From: Sulfurospirillum sp.
GTDB taxonomy: Bacteria > Campylobacterota > Campylobacteria > Campylobacterales > Sulfurospirillaceae
Reading direction: 5' to 3'
Length of the DNA: 37,356 nucleotides
Assembly (NCBI GenBank): GCA_021206415.1
Contig: JAJOKG010000052.1
Coordinates: 1-37,356, forward strand
Shown: piece after piece, positions 20,306-30,475 of the stretch
Position numbering within the stretch: the stretch's first letter is position 1
Layout: each line of letters begins with the position of its first letter
Program-made: the position numbers and the translations under genes
Notes under the pieces: model-generated
The model's database searches: none
Seen by the model: the letters and a program-made list of their open reading frames with translations, nothing else
Told to the model about the DNA's origin: nothing

Positions 20306-22841
20306 CTATTCCAACTCTTCACTGGCAGGATTTTCATCCGAAAGCAAAGAAATGTCTTGTGTTGCACTCTCTTCGTCTATTCCTTCAATATCTAACTCTT
20401 CATCTTCTTCTTTTGGACAACGAGCAAGGCTCTGAACCACATCTTTACCTTCTACGGAAACTACTTTCACACCACTGGTATTACGTCCAGCTTTTCGAAT
20501 TGTTTCCATATCCACACGAATCATTTTTCCACTGCTGGTGAGTGCCATCAAGTCTTTATCTTCATCGACAATAACAACACCAACTAAATCGGCTGTTTTT
20601 GGTGTAAGTTTCATAGCAATAACACCTTTGCCACCACGATTTTGAAGCCTGTACTCTTCAGCTGTTGTTCGCTTACCAATACCTTTTTCTGTTACCGTTA
20701 AAAGCTCTTCTTGGTCGTTGTAAATAACCGCTGCACCTACAACACAATCATTCTCTTCTTTGAAACGAATACCTGTCACACCACGTGCTGTTCGTCCAAT
20801 TTCACGTGCATCACCCACTTCAAAACGAATACACATACCTTTTTTTGTTACAATAAAGAGATTTTTTGCCTCTTGCGTCACAATCTTAGCGGTTACTAAA
20901 CCATCATCATCATCTAAGGTAATCGCTCTCACACCTACGGAGCGAATATTTTTAAATTCACTTAATTGGTACGTTTAATGACACCATTTTTAGTAAAGAA
21001 CGCCAATGATTTGGTTTCATCAAAATCTGTCGTTGGGATAATTGCCATAATTTTTTCATCGGCTTGCAGTTGAATTAAATTCACCACTGCTTTCCCTTTT
21101 GCGGTTCGGCTACCTTCAGGAATTTTATAGACTTTTAACCAGTAGAGCTGTCCACGATCTGTTACAAACATCAAAGTATCGTGTGTATCAGAGACGAAGA
21201 AACTCTCAATAAAATCATCATCATAGGTGGTAACAGCAATTTTGCCTTTACCGCCACGTTTTTGTTTTTCATACTGTTTAAGAGGTACTCGTTTGATGTA
21301 ACCTCGATGCGTAATGGTCACAACCATCGGTTCGTTAGCGATCAAATCTTCCACATCAATATCATCATAATCATCAACAATTTCAGTAATACGTTTAGAT
21401 TTGAACTTATCTTTTAACTCAATAAGTTCCTCTTTAATCAAATTATTGAGCAGCGCTTCACTACGTAAAATATCACTTAAACGTTGAATTTCAAGCAATA
21501 ATTCTGCCAATTCATTCTCAATTTTATCTCTCTCAAGTCCTGTAAGACGTTGGAGTCTCATATCTAAAATAGCGCCTGCTTGAACTTCACTCAGGTTAAA
21601 ACGCTCAATCAAACCATCTTTCGCACTTTTGGTATCCGCACTGCCTTTAATAAGCGCAATGATTTCATCGATATTATCCAGAGCGATTTTTAAACCCTCT
21701 AAAATGTGCGCTTTGGCTTTGGCTTTTTCAAGTTCAAAAATAGTACGGCGAATGATAACTGTTTTTCGGTGGCGTAAAAAGAGTTGTAACAGTTCTATCA
21801 GTGTAAAGATTTTAGGTTCTTTATTGTGAATCGCAAGAAGAATAACACCAAATGTCACTTCAAGATTGGTTGATTTATAAAGATTATTGAGAACAATATC
21901 ACTCATCGCCTCACGTTTGAGCTCGATGACCAAACGAATACCATCTCTATCACTCTCATCACGAATTTCACTAATACCTTCTATCATCTTCTCTTTAACA
22001 AGCCCTACGATTTGCTCAATAAGGCGCACTTTATTGACTTGATACGGCAATTCATCAATGACAATAATATCTTTATCCCTTTTTTCTCAATATGCACTTT
22101 TGAACGAATACGCACACGACCTCGCCCCGTACGATACGCTTCTAAGATACCCTTTTTACCAAAAATAATACCACTCGTTGGAAAATCAGGGCCTTTAATA
22201 AACTCCATAATTTCTTCAAGCGTTGCTTCTGGATTATCAATCAAAAGTAAAAGTGCGTCCAAAAGCTCATCCAAACAATGAGGAGGAATATTGGTCGCCA
22301 TACCAACGGCAATACCGCTTGAACCATTTAAGAGTAAGTTAGGTACACGGCTTGGCAAAACATCAGGTTCCATCATACTGTCATCGTAGTTAGGTACAAA
22401 ATCAACCGTATCTTTATCCAAATCACGCAACAACTCTTCCGCAAGGACTGTCATACGAGCTTCGGTATAACGCATTGCAGCAGCACTATCCCCATCAATA
22501 GAACCGAAGTTTCCTTGACCATCGACCATAGGAATACGCATAGAAAAGGGTTGAGCCATACGAACGAGGGCATCATACACCGCTATATCACCGTGCGGGT
22601 GGTACTTACCGATAACATCACCGACAATACGTGCTGACTTTTTGTAGGGACTTCGAGATGAAATCGCCAAATCATTCATTGCATACAAAATTCTTCGATG
22701 CACGGGTTTGAGTCCATCACGTGCGTCAGGAAGTGCACGCCCGATAATAACGCTCATTGAATAATCCAAATAACTCGTTTTAATGGATTCTTCAATGCTA
22801 ATCGTCTTAATATCTTGGTTGGTATTAAAAATATTGTCCAT
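20306..22841 (-). CDS. gyrA: DNA gyrase subunit A, split by two apparent -1 indels (about 20963-20966 and 22080-22085)
   Basis: Three consecutive track ORFs give Gyr[38 protein letters not shown] (active Tyr), and C-terminal beta-pinwheel repeats. Joins: [29 protein letters not shown] and [21 protein letters not shown]. Confidence 0.95.
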
Positions 22842-22870
22842 TCACTAACCTTATCGTAATAATATGCTTC

Positions 22871-22899
22871 ATTCTAGCGCCCTTTTCCTTTCTTTTCAA
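22871..22899 (-). promoter_or_regulatory. Putative gyrA promoter TTGAAA-N17-TAGAAT
   Basis: -35 TTGAAA (22899-22894), 17-nt spacer, -10 TAGAAT (22876-22871), ahead of the gyrA ATG at 22841. Confidence 0.55.
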
Positions 22900-22900
22900 T

Positions 22901-22927
22901 AGGGGTCAGGGCTTTACTTTTAACTTT
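22901..22927 (+). repeat. Left terminal inverted repeat of RAYT element
   Basis: 27/27 match to the reverse complement of 23712-23738; contains the transposase stop codon. Confidence 0.9.
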
Positions 22928-23678
22928 TGAAGATTTTACACACACCTGCAACGCTTAAATTAAGATATCGGGCAATGTCACTCTTCGTATACCCATCATG
23001 ATATGCCTCTTTTATAGCATCATTTCGTTCACTTTTATGCTTTACATGTAAAAAATATTCCGCCAATGGCTTTACATGTAAAGGCATAATTTCCCCCTCT
23101 TTTTTCGTGTATTTTGTCTGTTTTAACGCTTCAATGTGCTTCAATTCAGCCTCATTTAATGGAATGTCTAAGGTGTTGAAAATCTCTTGTGTATTGTAAT
23201 GTTTCAACACAAAACTGTTCTGCAAAAACGGTGGAATGGCATCTTTTAAAATGCTGTAACTCGCACAATAGGGATACTCACCCACTTTTGCGCTGAGTTG
23301 TGCTTTAAGCGGATTGGTTTCGATGTATTTAAAGAGTGTAAAAAGATAGTGTTCATCGAGCACATACCATGACTTGAAACGGTCTTGCCACAAATGCCCT
23401 ACACGGTCGTGGCGTTTATTAAAGTAACTCGCATACTGTGCATTAAGCTGACGCATACCAGCAGAGAGATTTTCACGCTTATTTTCAAGGAGAATATGGT
23501 AGTGATTATCCATAAGACAAAAGGCATGAATATTAAATTTAAACTCCCTTGAAATCATTGCCATAAGGTCAATAAATTTGGCTTTGTCATGTTGATCTTC
23601 AAAAACATTTCCTTTCGCAACCCCTCTATTGTAAACATGATGGTAGCCTAAGTTTTCAATGCGTAAACGTCGTGGCAT
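22920..23678 (-). CDS. REP-associated tyrosine transposase-like (Y1_Tnp) protein with C-terminal HTH
   Basis: HVYNRGVAKGNVF, FCLMDNHYHILLE (HUH), MRQLNAQYASYFNKRHDRVGHLWQDRFKS (catalytic Tyr region), C-terminal GYTKSDIARYLNLSVAGVCKIFKS helix-turn-helix. Confidence 0.92.
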   Translation of the reverse strand: MPRRLRIENLGYHHVYNRGVAKGNVFEDQHDKAKFIDLMAMISREFKFNIHAFCLMDNHYHILLENKRENLSAGMRQLNAQYASYFNKRHDRVGHLWQDRFKSWYVLDEHYLFTLFKYIETNPLKAQLSAKVGEYPYCASYSILKDAIPPFLQNSFVLKHYNTQEIFNTLDIPLNEAELKHIEALKQTKYTKKEGEIMPLHVKPLAEYFLHVKHKSERNDAIKEAYHDGYTKSDIARYLNLSVAGVCKIFKS

Positions 23679-23711
23679 ACAGCTCCTTTTTTTTTGGAAC
23701 CATTATAACAT

Positions 23712-23738
23712 AAAGTTAAAAGTAAAGCCCTGACCCCT
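23712..23738 (-). repeat. Right terminal inverted repeat of RAYT element
   Basis: AAAGTTAAAAGTAAAGCCCTGACCCCT. Confidence 0.9.
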
Positions 23739-23833
23739 TTATTTTTAGCTTCCCATATCACATGAAATATCACACAAAGGGTATAAACTTTTTAAGTTAG
23801 TTTTTAAATATTATTTTATCTTAAGGAGTTTTT

Positions 23834-24382
23834 ATGAAAAAAAGTCTTTTGGTGACACTTGCTGTTACATTTTTAACCTCTCTTTCGCTTTATGCTTCAG
23901 AGCCAACATCTGCAAACATTAAAGCGCCGAGTCTTGAAGAGGTATTTAGCATTGATATTCAGGTTGAAAAACCTTTGGTGGTGGGGCAAGATGCAGAACA
24001 TGGGAGACGGCAGTTAATTTTGATTAAAGAGGGTGGAAAAGTATCGGGGAAAATTAAGGGTGAAGTCTTACCGTATGGTGTCGATAGCCAAATTATCAGA
24101 CCCGATGGTTTCACAGAATTGGTGGCTCGCTATGCCATTAAATTGGAAGATGGCAACACCATTTACATCAATAACGCAGGTGTGAGACGTATTAGCGACC
24201 CAGAAGCGGCTAAACAAGCATCGCAAGGTAAAATTGTTGATCCAAAATATGTCTACTTTGCAACGATTCCAACTTTTGAAGTCTACAATGAAAAATATAA
24301 ATGGATGGAGAAATCCATTTTCATCTGTTATGCAATGCGTCTACCAGACAAAGTCTTACTTCGTTTTTACGAAGTCAAATAA
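23834..24382 (+). CDS. Exported DUF3237-like protein
   Basis: Signal peptide; GRRQLILIKEGGKVSGKIKGEVLPYGVDSQIIRPDGFTELVARYAIKLEDGNTIYINNAGVR pattern of DUF3237. Confidence 0.8.
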   Translation: MKKSLLVTLAVTFLTSLSLYASEPTSANIKAPSLEEVFSIDIQVEKPLVVGQDAEHGRRQLILIKEGGKVSGKIKGEVLPYGVDSQIIRPDGFTELVARYAIKLEDGNTIYINNAGVRRISDPEAAKQASQGKIVDPKYVYFATIPTFEVYNEKYKWMEKSIFICYAMRLPDKVLLRFYEVK

Positions 24383-24388
24383 GCGAAG

Positions 24389-24415
24389 AAAGCCTTGCGC
24401 CTTTTGCAAGGCTTT
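24389..24415 (+). terminator. Intrinsic terminator-like hairpin
   Basis: AAAGCCTTGC-N7-GCAAGGCTTT, 10-bp stem after the DUF3237 gene. Confidence 0.65.
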
Positions 24416-24508
24416 CCCTAAATCTATTAAAAATTAACCACATTCTTTAAATCTCATACTGATATTTCTGTTATACTTTTGCTTTTTTATTTCACAAGGA
24501 TTTTTACC

Positions 24509-25822
24509 ATGAAACAGCATTCACACGCTTCAAAGAGGTTCTTAAATACACAAGATTATAAAACGCTCTCCCTTTCTGCTTTTGGTGGAGCACTCGAATT
24601 TTATGATTTTATTATTTTTGTCTTTTTCTCAAAAGTGATTGGCTCACTTTTTTTTCCTGCTGATATGCCTATTTGGCTTAGCCAACTTCAAACCTTTGGT
24701 ATCTTTGCCGCTGGTTATTTAGCACGCCCTTTTGGTGGTGTTGTGATGGCGCACTTTGGCGATTTGTTTGGCAGAAAACGTATGTTTACTTTTAGTATTC
24801 TTCTCATGGCAGTGCCTACCTTGCTCATTGGTTGTTTGCCAACCTATGCTGAACTGGGTTACATTGCGCCTGTTTTACTGTTGATTTTACGTATTTCTCA
24901 AGGCTTAGCTGTGGGTGGTGAAATTCCAGGAGCGTGGACATTTGTCGCAGAACATGTCCCCAAAGATAAAGTAGGACTTGCGTGTGGAACGCTGACTTCA
25001 GGATTAACACTGGGGATTTTATTGGGTTCATTGGTTTCTATTATGATGCAAAGCAATTTTAATGCTCAGGAGATGCACGATTGGGCGTGGAGAATTCCTT
25101 TTATTGTGGGTGGTATCTTCGGCTTTATTGCGATGTATTTAAGACGTTGGCTTAAAGAGACACCTATTTTTCTTGAGATGCAAAAGCGTACTAAACAAGA
25201 GGAGTCCAAAAAGCTTCCTGTGTGGAATGTCTTATCGCATCATCTCCCACAAACCATCCTTTCTATCTTACTCACATGGGTACTCTCTGCTGGGATTATG
25301 GTGATTATTGTGACCGCACACGTTTATCTGCAAGGACAGTTTCACTTTGAAGAGATGGATGTTTCTTTTTCACGTCTTTTAGCCACAGCAGGTTTAGCAT
25401 TGGGCTGTGTTTTTTATGGCTATCTAGCCGATAAATTTTCCATTGGCAAAGTAATTTTATGGGGCTGTGTTTTCGTTATTTTAGCCACTATTCTTTTCTT
25501 CTTCTCCCTCTCTTTTGGTGTCATATTTTTATACGTTGCTTATCCTATTGTCGGCTTTAGCATTGGTATCGTGGGTGCGTTTCCTTACTATATGGTGAGA
25601 GCCTTCCCTGCAAAAGTGCGTTACAGTGGTGTCGCATTTTCGTTTAATATCTCTTATGCGATTACAGGGGCTTTAACCTCGTTTCTCATTCCTATTTTGG
25701 CGAATTTCTTTAACAAATACGCCGCAGGATTTTACGTCATGACTGTTTATGTTTTAGGTGCGTTGATTGGCTGGTACTTAATGGCTAAGAATGTAGAAGA
25801 AACACTCTGCGAGGATATTTAA
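24509..25822 (+). CDS. MFS transporter (metabolite:H+ symporter type)
   Basis: GGALEFYDFIIFVFFSKVIG, RPFGGVVMAHFGDLFGRKRMF motifs; start MKQHSHA chosen from ribosome site aagga. Confidence 0.9.
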   Translation: MKQHSHASKRFLNTQDYKTLSLSAFGGALEFYDFIIFVFFSKVIGSLFFPADMPIWLSQLQTFGIFAAGYLARPFGGVVMAHFGDLFGRKRMFTFSILLMAVPTLLIGCLPTYAELGYIAPVLLLILRISQGLAVGGEIPGAWTFVAEHVPKDKVGLACGTLTSGLTLGILLGSLVSIMMQSNFNAQEMHDWAWRIPFIVGGIFGFIAMYLRRWLKETPIFLEMQKRTKQEESKKLPVWNVLSHHLPQTILSILLTWVLSAGIMVIIVTAHVYLQGQFHFEEMDVSFSRLLATAGLALGCVFYGYLADKFSIGKVILWGCVFVILATILFFFSLSFGVIFLYVAYPIVGFSIGIVGAFPYYMVRAFPAKVRYSGVAFSFNISYAITGALTSFLIPILANFFNKYAAGFYVMTVYVLGALIGWYLMAKNVEETLCEDI

Positions 25823-25845
25823 AAGGCTTTACATGTAAAGCCTTT
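25822..25845. terminator. 24-bp perfect palindrome between convergent MFS and comF genes, centred on TTACATGTAA
   Basis: AAAGGCTTTACATGTAAAGCCTTT. Confidence 0.6.
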
Positions 25846-26416
25846 ATCCCTCTTTCGCATCGGCTAATACAAGGGCAAAGAGCACATGAACACCCAGCTC
25901 TTGCAGTGCTTTATGCGCCTCTTTTAAGGTGGAACCTGTGGTAATGATGTCATCAATCAAAACGACATCTATTCCCTCGTTACATGTAATCCTAAAATCC
26001 CGTTTATTTGCCTCTCGAAACGCTCTACTTTTTCCCGAATAGCTCTCATGATTTTGCGCTCTTAAACTTCCATACAGGGGTGTGAGATAGGGCTTGGTTG
26101 CCTTGGCTAAAATGGCGCTATGTGAATAACCATGCCTTATATGATCATCAATGGGGAGCGCATAAATGCCTTTGGGCAATTCAAAGGTTTTTAGAAATTC
26201 ATAAAAAGTATGACGTCCTAATTGAGCAAAAATCTTTGCACCCACAAAGGTATGCTTGGTATGTAGTAAGGGAGCAATATCGCTGTAACGATAAAAAGAG
26301 TAAACCCGAAGCCCATCTTCGAGGATTCTAAAAGCAGGTGTTGGCGTTAAAAAAGTTGAGAGACAGGTTTTACAAAGCGGTTGCCAACTGAGCTTTAAAC
26401 ACAGATGGCAACGCAT
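25844..26416 (-). CDS. ComF family phosphoribosyltransferase-like protein
   Basis: N-terminal CHLC...PLCKTC zinc motif and VVLIDDIITTGSTLKEA PRPP loop. Confidence 0.85.
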   Translation of the reverse strand: MRCHLCLKLSWQPLCKTCLSTFLTPTPAFRILEDGLRVYSFYRYSDIAPLLHTKHTFVGAKIFAQLGRHTFYEFLKTFELPKGIYALPIDDHIRHGYSHSAILAKATKPYLTPLYGSLRAQNHESYSGKSRAFREANKRDFRITCNEGIDVVLIDDIITTGSTLKEAHKALQELGVHVLFALVLADAKEG

Positions 26417-26418
26417 GA

Positions 26419-28212
26419 TTAGTCAATTTTAAGAATGGTTAAAAAGGCTTCTTGAGGGAGCTGAACTTTTCCAATGGATTTCATTCGCTTCTTTCCCTCT
26501 TTTTGTTTTTCTAAGAGTTTACGCTTTCTGGTAATATCACCACCGTAACATTTAGCAGTCACGTTTTTACCCATAGATTTAACGGTTTCTCGTGCGATGA
26601 CTTTGGTACCAATGCTGGCTTGAATCGCCACTTCAAAAAGCTGACGTGGAACGATCTCTTTCATCGCTTTAACAAAATCACGTCCTCTGCTTTGCGCACT
26701 CACACGTGGAACAATGATGGAAAGTGCATCTACAGGCTCACCAGCAACGAGTAAATCAAGCTTCACCAAATCACCCACTTGATACCCAATAGGCTCATAA
26801 TCAAAACTCGCGTACCCTTTGGAGACGGATTTGAGTTTGTCGTAAAAGTCCATCACGATTTCATTAAGAGGAATTTCGTATTCTAAAAGTACACGCTCAG
26901 GGCTTAAATAATCCATCTTTTTTTGAATACCCCGTTTGTTGTTCATCAAAATGATGATATTGCCCAAAAACTCCGTCGGTGTTAAAACCGTTGCTTTCAC
27001 GTACGGCTCAGAAATCTCTTCAAATTCATTGACGGGTGGAAGTTGGCTGGGATTTTGAATATCAAGCACTTCTCCTTTTGTTGTTTTAACTTTATAGGTA
27101 ACCGTTGGTGCGGTAGCAATCAAGTCAAGATCAAACTCTCGCTCCAAACGCTCTTTGATGACTTCCATATGCAAAAGTCCCAAAAAGCCAACCCGAAAAC
27201 CAAAGCCAAGTGCAGCGGAAGTTTCTGGCTCATACGAAATGCTTGAGTCATTGAGTTTAAGCTTGTCTAATGCATCTCTAAGTTCTTCAAATTTATCGGT
27301 TTCAATGGGGTAAAGTCCCGCAAAAACAAACTGTTTGACTTCTTTAAAGCCTCCAACTGCTTCAGCAGTTTTGTTGCGATTATCCGCAATGGTATCACCA
27401 ACACGAACATCCCCTACGTTTTTAAGACCCAAAACCACAATGCCCACTTCACCTGTTTTAATTTCCATTGTTTTTTGCATCGCTAAAGGGTGAGGATACA
27501 TCAAGTTTAAGACTTCGTGTTTTTTACCTGTACCCATAACATAGACTTCTTGCCCTTTTTTAATAGAGCCATCATAGACACGCACTAACGCTAAAGCACC
27601 CAGATAGTTGTCAAACCAACTATCATAAATCAACGCTTTTGTCGGAGCATTCTCATCGCCTGTGGGAGCTGGGATTTTATCGACTAATGTATCAAGAAGT
27701 TCTCTAATCCCAATACCACTTTTAGCACTCACACTGAGTGCTTCAGAACAATCAAGCCCAATCGTATGCTCAATCTCATCTTTCACTCGATCAGGATCTG
27801 CTGCAGGAAGGTCAATTTTATTGAGAACGGGAATAATTTCTAAGTTGTTTTCAAGGGCAATATAGACATTGGCAATCGTTTGTGCTTCCACGCCTTGAGA
27901 GGCATCAACGACCAAAAGCGCACCATCACTGGAGGCTAAAGAACGACTCACTTCATAGGAAAAATCGACGTGACCTGGGGTGTCAATAAGATTAAGAATA
28001 TACGGTTGTCCATCTTTAACGTACGTTAAACGAACACTTTGCGCCTTAATGGTAATGCCACGCTCTTTTTCGATGTCCATGGTATCCATCATCTGCGCGG
28101 TCATTTCACGAGCACTCACCGCACCGCACTCTTGAATGAGACGATCGGCAAGGGTACTTTTACCGTGGTCGATATGCGCGATAATTGAAAAGTTACGAAT
28201 ATGTTTCTGCAT
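26419..28212 (-). CDS. lepA: Elongation factor 4
   Basis: [20 protein letters not shown]; 597 aa, C-terminal [21 protein letters not shown]. Confidence 0.97.
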   Translation of the reverse strand: MQKHIRNFSIIAHIDHGKSTLADRLIQECGAVSAREMTAQMMDTMDIEKERGITIKAQSVRLTYVKDGQPYILNLIDTPGHVDFSYEVSRSLASSDGALLVVDASQGVEAQTIANVYIALENNLEIIPVLNKIDLPAADPDRVKDEIEHTIGLDCSEALSVSAKSGIGIRELLDTLVDKIPAPTGDENAPTKALIYDSWFDNYLGALALVRVYDGSIKKGQEVYVMGTGKKHEVLNLMYPHPLAMQKTMEIKTGEVGIVVLGLKNVGDVRVGDTIADNRNKTAEAVGGFKEVKQFVFAGLYPIETDKFEELRDALDKLKLNDSSISYEPETSAALGFGFRVGFLGLLHMEVIKERLEREFDLDLIATAPTVTYKVKTTKGEVLDIQNPSQLPPVNEFEEISEPYVKATVLTPTEFLGNIIILMNNKRGIQKKMDYLSPERVLLEYEIPLNEIVMDFYDKLKSVSKGYASFDYEPIGYQVGDLVKLDLLVAGEPVDALSIIVPRVSAQSRGRDFVKAMKEIVPRQLFEVAIQASIGTKVIARETVKSMGKNVTAKCYGGDITRKRKLLEKQKEGKKRMKSIGKVQLPQEAFLTILKID

Positions 28213-29147
28213 TAAACAAACAATCCATTCACACTTTCATTATGATACACACGGCGAATCACTTCCGCAAACACAGGCGCAACGCTTAAGACCTTAATTC
28301 TATCACTGGTCTCTTTTAGAGGAATTGTATCGGTTACAACCAACTCATCCAATTCACCCTTCGCAATTCTTTCATACGCTGGACCGCTTAAAACCGCATG
28401 CGTACAACACGCCATAACACTAGTTGCGCCACGTTTTTTCAAGACTTCAGCTGCTTTAACAATGGTTCCTGCCGTATCAATCATGTCATCCACCAAAATC
28501 ACATCTTTGCCACTTACATCACCAATGATGTTCATCACTTCAGATTCATTAGCCTTTTCACGACGCTTATCGACAATGACCATATCCACGCCTAGAAGTT
28601 TTGCAAAACTTCTAGCCCTTGCAACGCCACCAATATCAGGACTTGCAATAATAGGATTTTTAAGATTTTTCGCTTTAACGTAATCATTAAAAACAATAGA
28701 GCCGTAAAGGTTATCCACAGGAATATCAAAGAAGCCTTGGATTTGTCCCGCATGCAAATCAATCGTCACCACACGATCAATCCCTGCAGTTTGCATCATA
28801 TTGGCAACCAACTTTGCTGTAATGGGAACACGAGGGGCTGCTTTTCTATCTTGTCTTGCATATCCAAAGTAAGGAACAACCGCGGTAATGCTATTGGCGG
28901 AACTTCTTCTTAGGGCATCTGTTAAAATTAACAACTCCATCAAGTTAATATTAGCAGGTGCACACGTTGATTGAATAATAAATACATCTTTTCCACGAAC
29001 ACTCTCACTCACTTGAACACTAATTTCTCCATCACTAAAACGCTTAATTTCAGCTGCCGAAAGAGGCAAAGAGAGATGTTTAGCCACTCTTTTTGCAAAC
29101 TCTGGATTTGCCGTTCCTGCAAAGACTTTATAGCCTCTCATAATCAT
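28212..29147 (-). CDS. prs: Ribose-phosphate pyrophosphokinase
   Basis: [48 protein letters not shown]. Confidence 0.97.
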   Translation of the reverse strand: MIMRGYKVFAGTANPEFAKRVAKHLSLPLSAAEIKRFSDGEISVQVSESVRGKDVFIIQSTCAPANINLMELLILTDALRRSSANSITAVVPYFGYARQDRKAAPRVPITAKLVANMMQTAGIDRVVTIDLHAGQIQGFFDIPVDNLYGSIVFNDYVKAKNLKNPIIASPDIGGVARARSFAKLLGVDMVIVDKRREKANESEVMNIIGDVSGKDVILVDDMIDTAGTIVKAAEVLKKRGATSVMACCTHAVLSGPAYERIAKGELDELVVTDTIPLKETSDRIKVLSVAPVFAEVIRRVYHNESVNGLFV

Positions 29148-29261
29148 ATTTCCTTTACATTAAATAATGCTCTATTCTATCCAATAGGGACTTAAGGTAG
29201 CGTTAATACTTATTTAATCCTAAAGTGTCATAATGTCAAAAGAGTTCTTAGGAGGTTTTTC

Positions 29262-29728
29262 ATGAACAGCTTACGACGCTTTATTTCTCTCTCGCTTTTG
29301 TTCTCCTTTCTTGTCATGAGTTACACAGGAATTGTTCTTTTCTTCGCACCCAAAGGAAGAGTTGCCAACGCAACGCATTGGGAACTTTTTTGGATTAGAA
29401 AAAACAGAGTTTTCTGCTTTACATGTAAGCTTTATGCTTCTTTTTTTTAGTCGGTATGCTCTTTCATATTTACCTTAATTATAAGGCACTGCTTAGCTAT
29501 TTCAAAAATAAAATCAGAGAGTTTTCACTGCTTACCATAGAGTTTATGTTAGCCTTTGGGATTACACTTTTATTTTTCATTGGAACACTTTATAATTGGG
29601 TTCCTTTTAGTACCTTTCTTGATTTTCAAGAAGAACTCAAAGCTTCATGGGTAAAACCGCAAAGCTCCTTCAATCAAAAAAGTGATACGCATACCTACAG
29701 AAAACAAAAACTGAAAATTCAACCTTAA
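29262..29728 (+). CDS. DUF4405-like membrane protein, two apparent +1 indels
   Basis: Removing one T near 29386-29391 and one T in run 29441-29448 gives HWELFGLEKTEFSALHVSFMLLFLVGMLFHIYLNYKALLSYFKNK. Confidence 0.7.
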
Positions 29729-29755
29729 AAAAACATCTTATATAAAGGAGTTAAA

Positions 29756-30065
29756 ATGAAAAAAAGTTTGTGTACTCTTAGCACTCGTAGGTATCTTAAA
29801 TGCGGCCAATACCTCAAGAGGTCCTGTGGCTTTTGAAGCTTATGATACTAACAAAGATAACATCATCACGCAGGAGGAGTTTCAAAGTGTCAAAAATGAA
29901 CGCATGAGTGCAAAGGCTGAAGCCAATATGCCGATGCGAAATGCCATCAATGCTCCTGAATTTGGCGTTTTTGATACCAATAAGGATGGAAAAATTACCA
30001 AAGAAGAGTATCAAAAAGGACAGCTTGAGCGTATGCAAGAACGAGGTGGTAGAGGCAGACAATAA
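29756..30065 (+). CDS. EF-hand domain exported protein, one apparent +1 indel (A7 29759-29765)
   Basis: MKKVCVLLALVGILNAANTSRGPVAFEAYDTNKDNIITQEEF...DTNKDGKITKEEY: two EF-hand loops. Confidence 0.8.
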
Positions 30066-30076
30066 CCTTTACATGT

Positions 30077-30107
30077 AAAAAGGGGTGAATTAGTTTCACC
30101 CCTTTTT
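30077..30107. terminator. Bidirectional intrinsic terminator
   Basis: AAAAAGGGGTGAA-loop-TTCACCCCTTTTT followed by more T; located between convergent genes, next to a TTACATGTAA copy (30069-30078). Confidence 0.85.
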
Positions 30108-30475
30108 TTTTACGCACGACTGGAGATAAAAAATTCCTAAAACAATGAGAGCAAGTCCTAAGACTTTGTAGAGTGTCACACTCTCTGAAAACAAAAAAGA
30201 CCGAAGAGATAAAAAACCACCACAAACGTCAAACCCATAAACGGATAGGCGTAGCTCAGCTCAAACTTTGTCATCGCCGCCATCCAACACAAAGATGCCA
30301 CAAAAGCCGAGACAAAGCCACTTAAAATAAACGGGTCTAAAAACAGCTTCAATAAAAAAATAAGTTTTTCCAGCGTTGCTTCAGGCAAATGCCCATAGTT
30401 TGGAATACGCCACTTAATGACTAACTGCCCATACACGGTAAAAAAAATCGTTCCAAAAATGTATAAATGCGCCAT
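30096..30475 (-). CDS. SMR/EamA-like small membrane transporter (ArnE/ArnF-like), frameshifted near 30211-30216
   Basis: MAHLYIFGTIFFTVYGQLVIKWRI...FELSYAYPFMGLTFVVVFLSLRSFLFSESVTLYKVLGLALIVLGIFYLQSCVKKKG* when one T is added. Confidence 0.75.

Larger units (their letters stand above)
22901..23738 (-). mobile_element. Single-gene HUH (Y1/RAYT-like) transposon bounded by perfect 27-bp terminal inverted repeats
   Basis: AGGGGTCAGGGCTTTACTTTTAACTTT at 22901-22927 and its exact reverse complement at 23712-23738, flanking one Y1 transposase gene. Confidence 0.85.

Noticed and set aside
21181-22281. Plus-strand ORFs inside gyrA
   Set aside because: Shadow ORFs with low-complexity Ser/Ile-rich composition.
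20306-22841. gyrA as a set of three genuine separate genes or a pseudogene
   Set aside because: Essential gene; single-base repairs restore continuous GyrA, and many other genes in the window show the same defect, so sequencing error is preferred.
29995-30225. 76-aa minus ORF containing FLHVKV
   Set aside because: It runs through the terminator and in a frame different from the repaired SMR gene; produced by the frameshift in the SMR gene.
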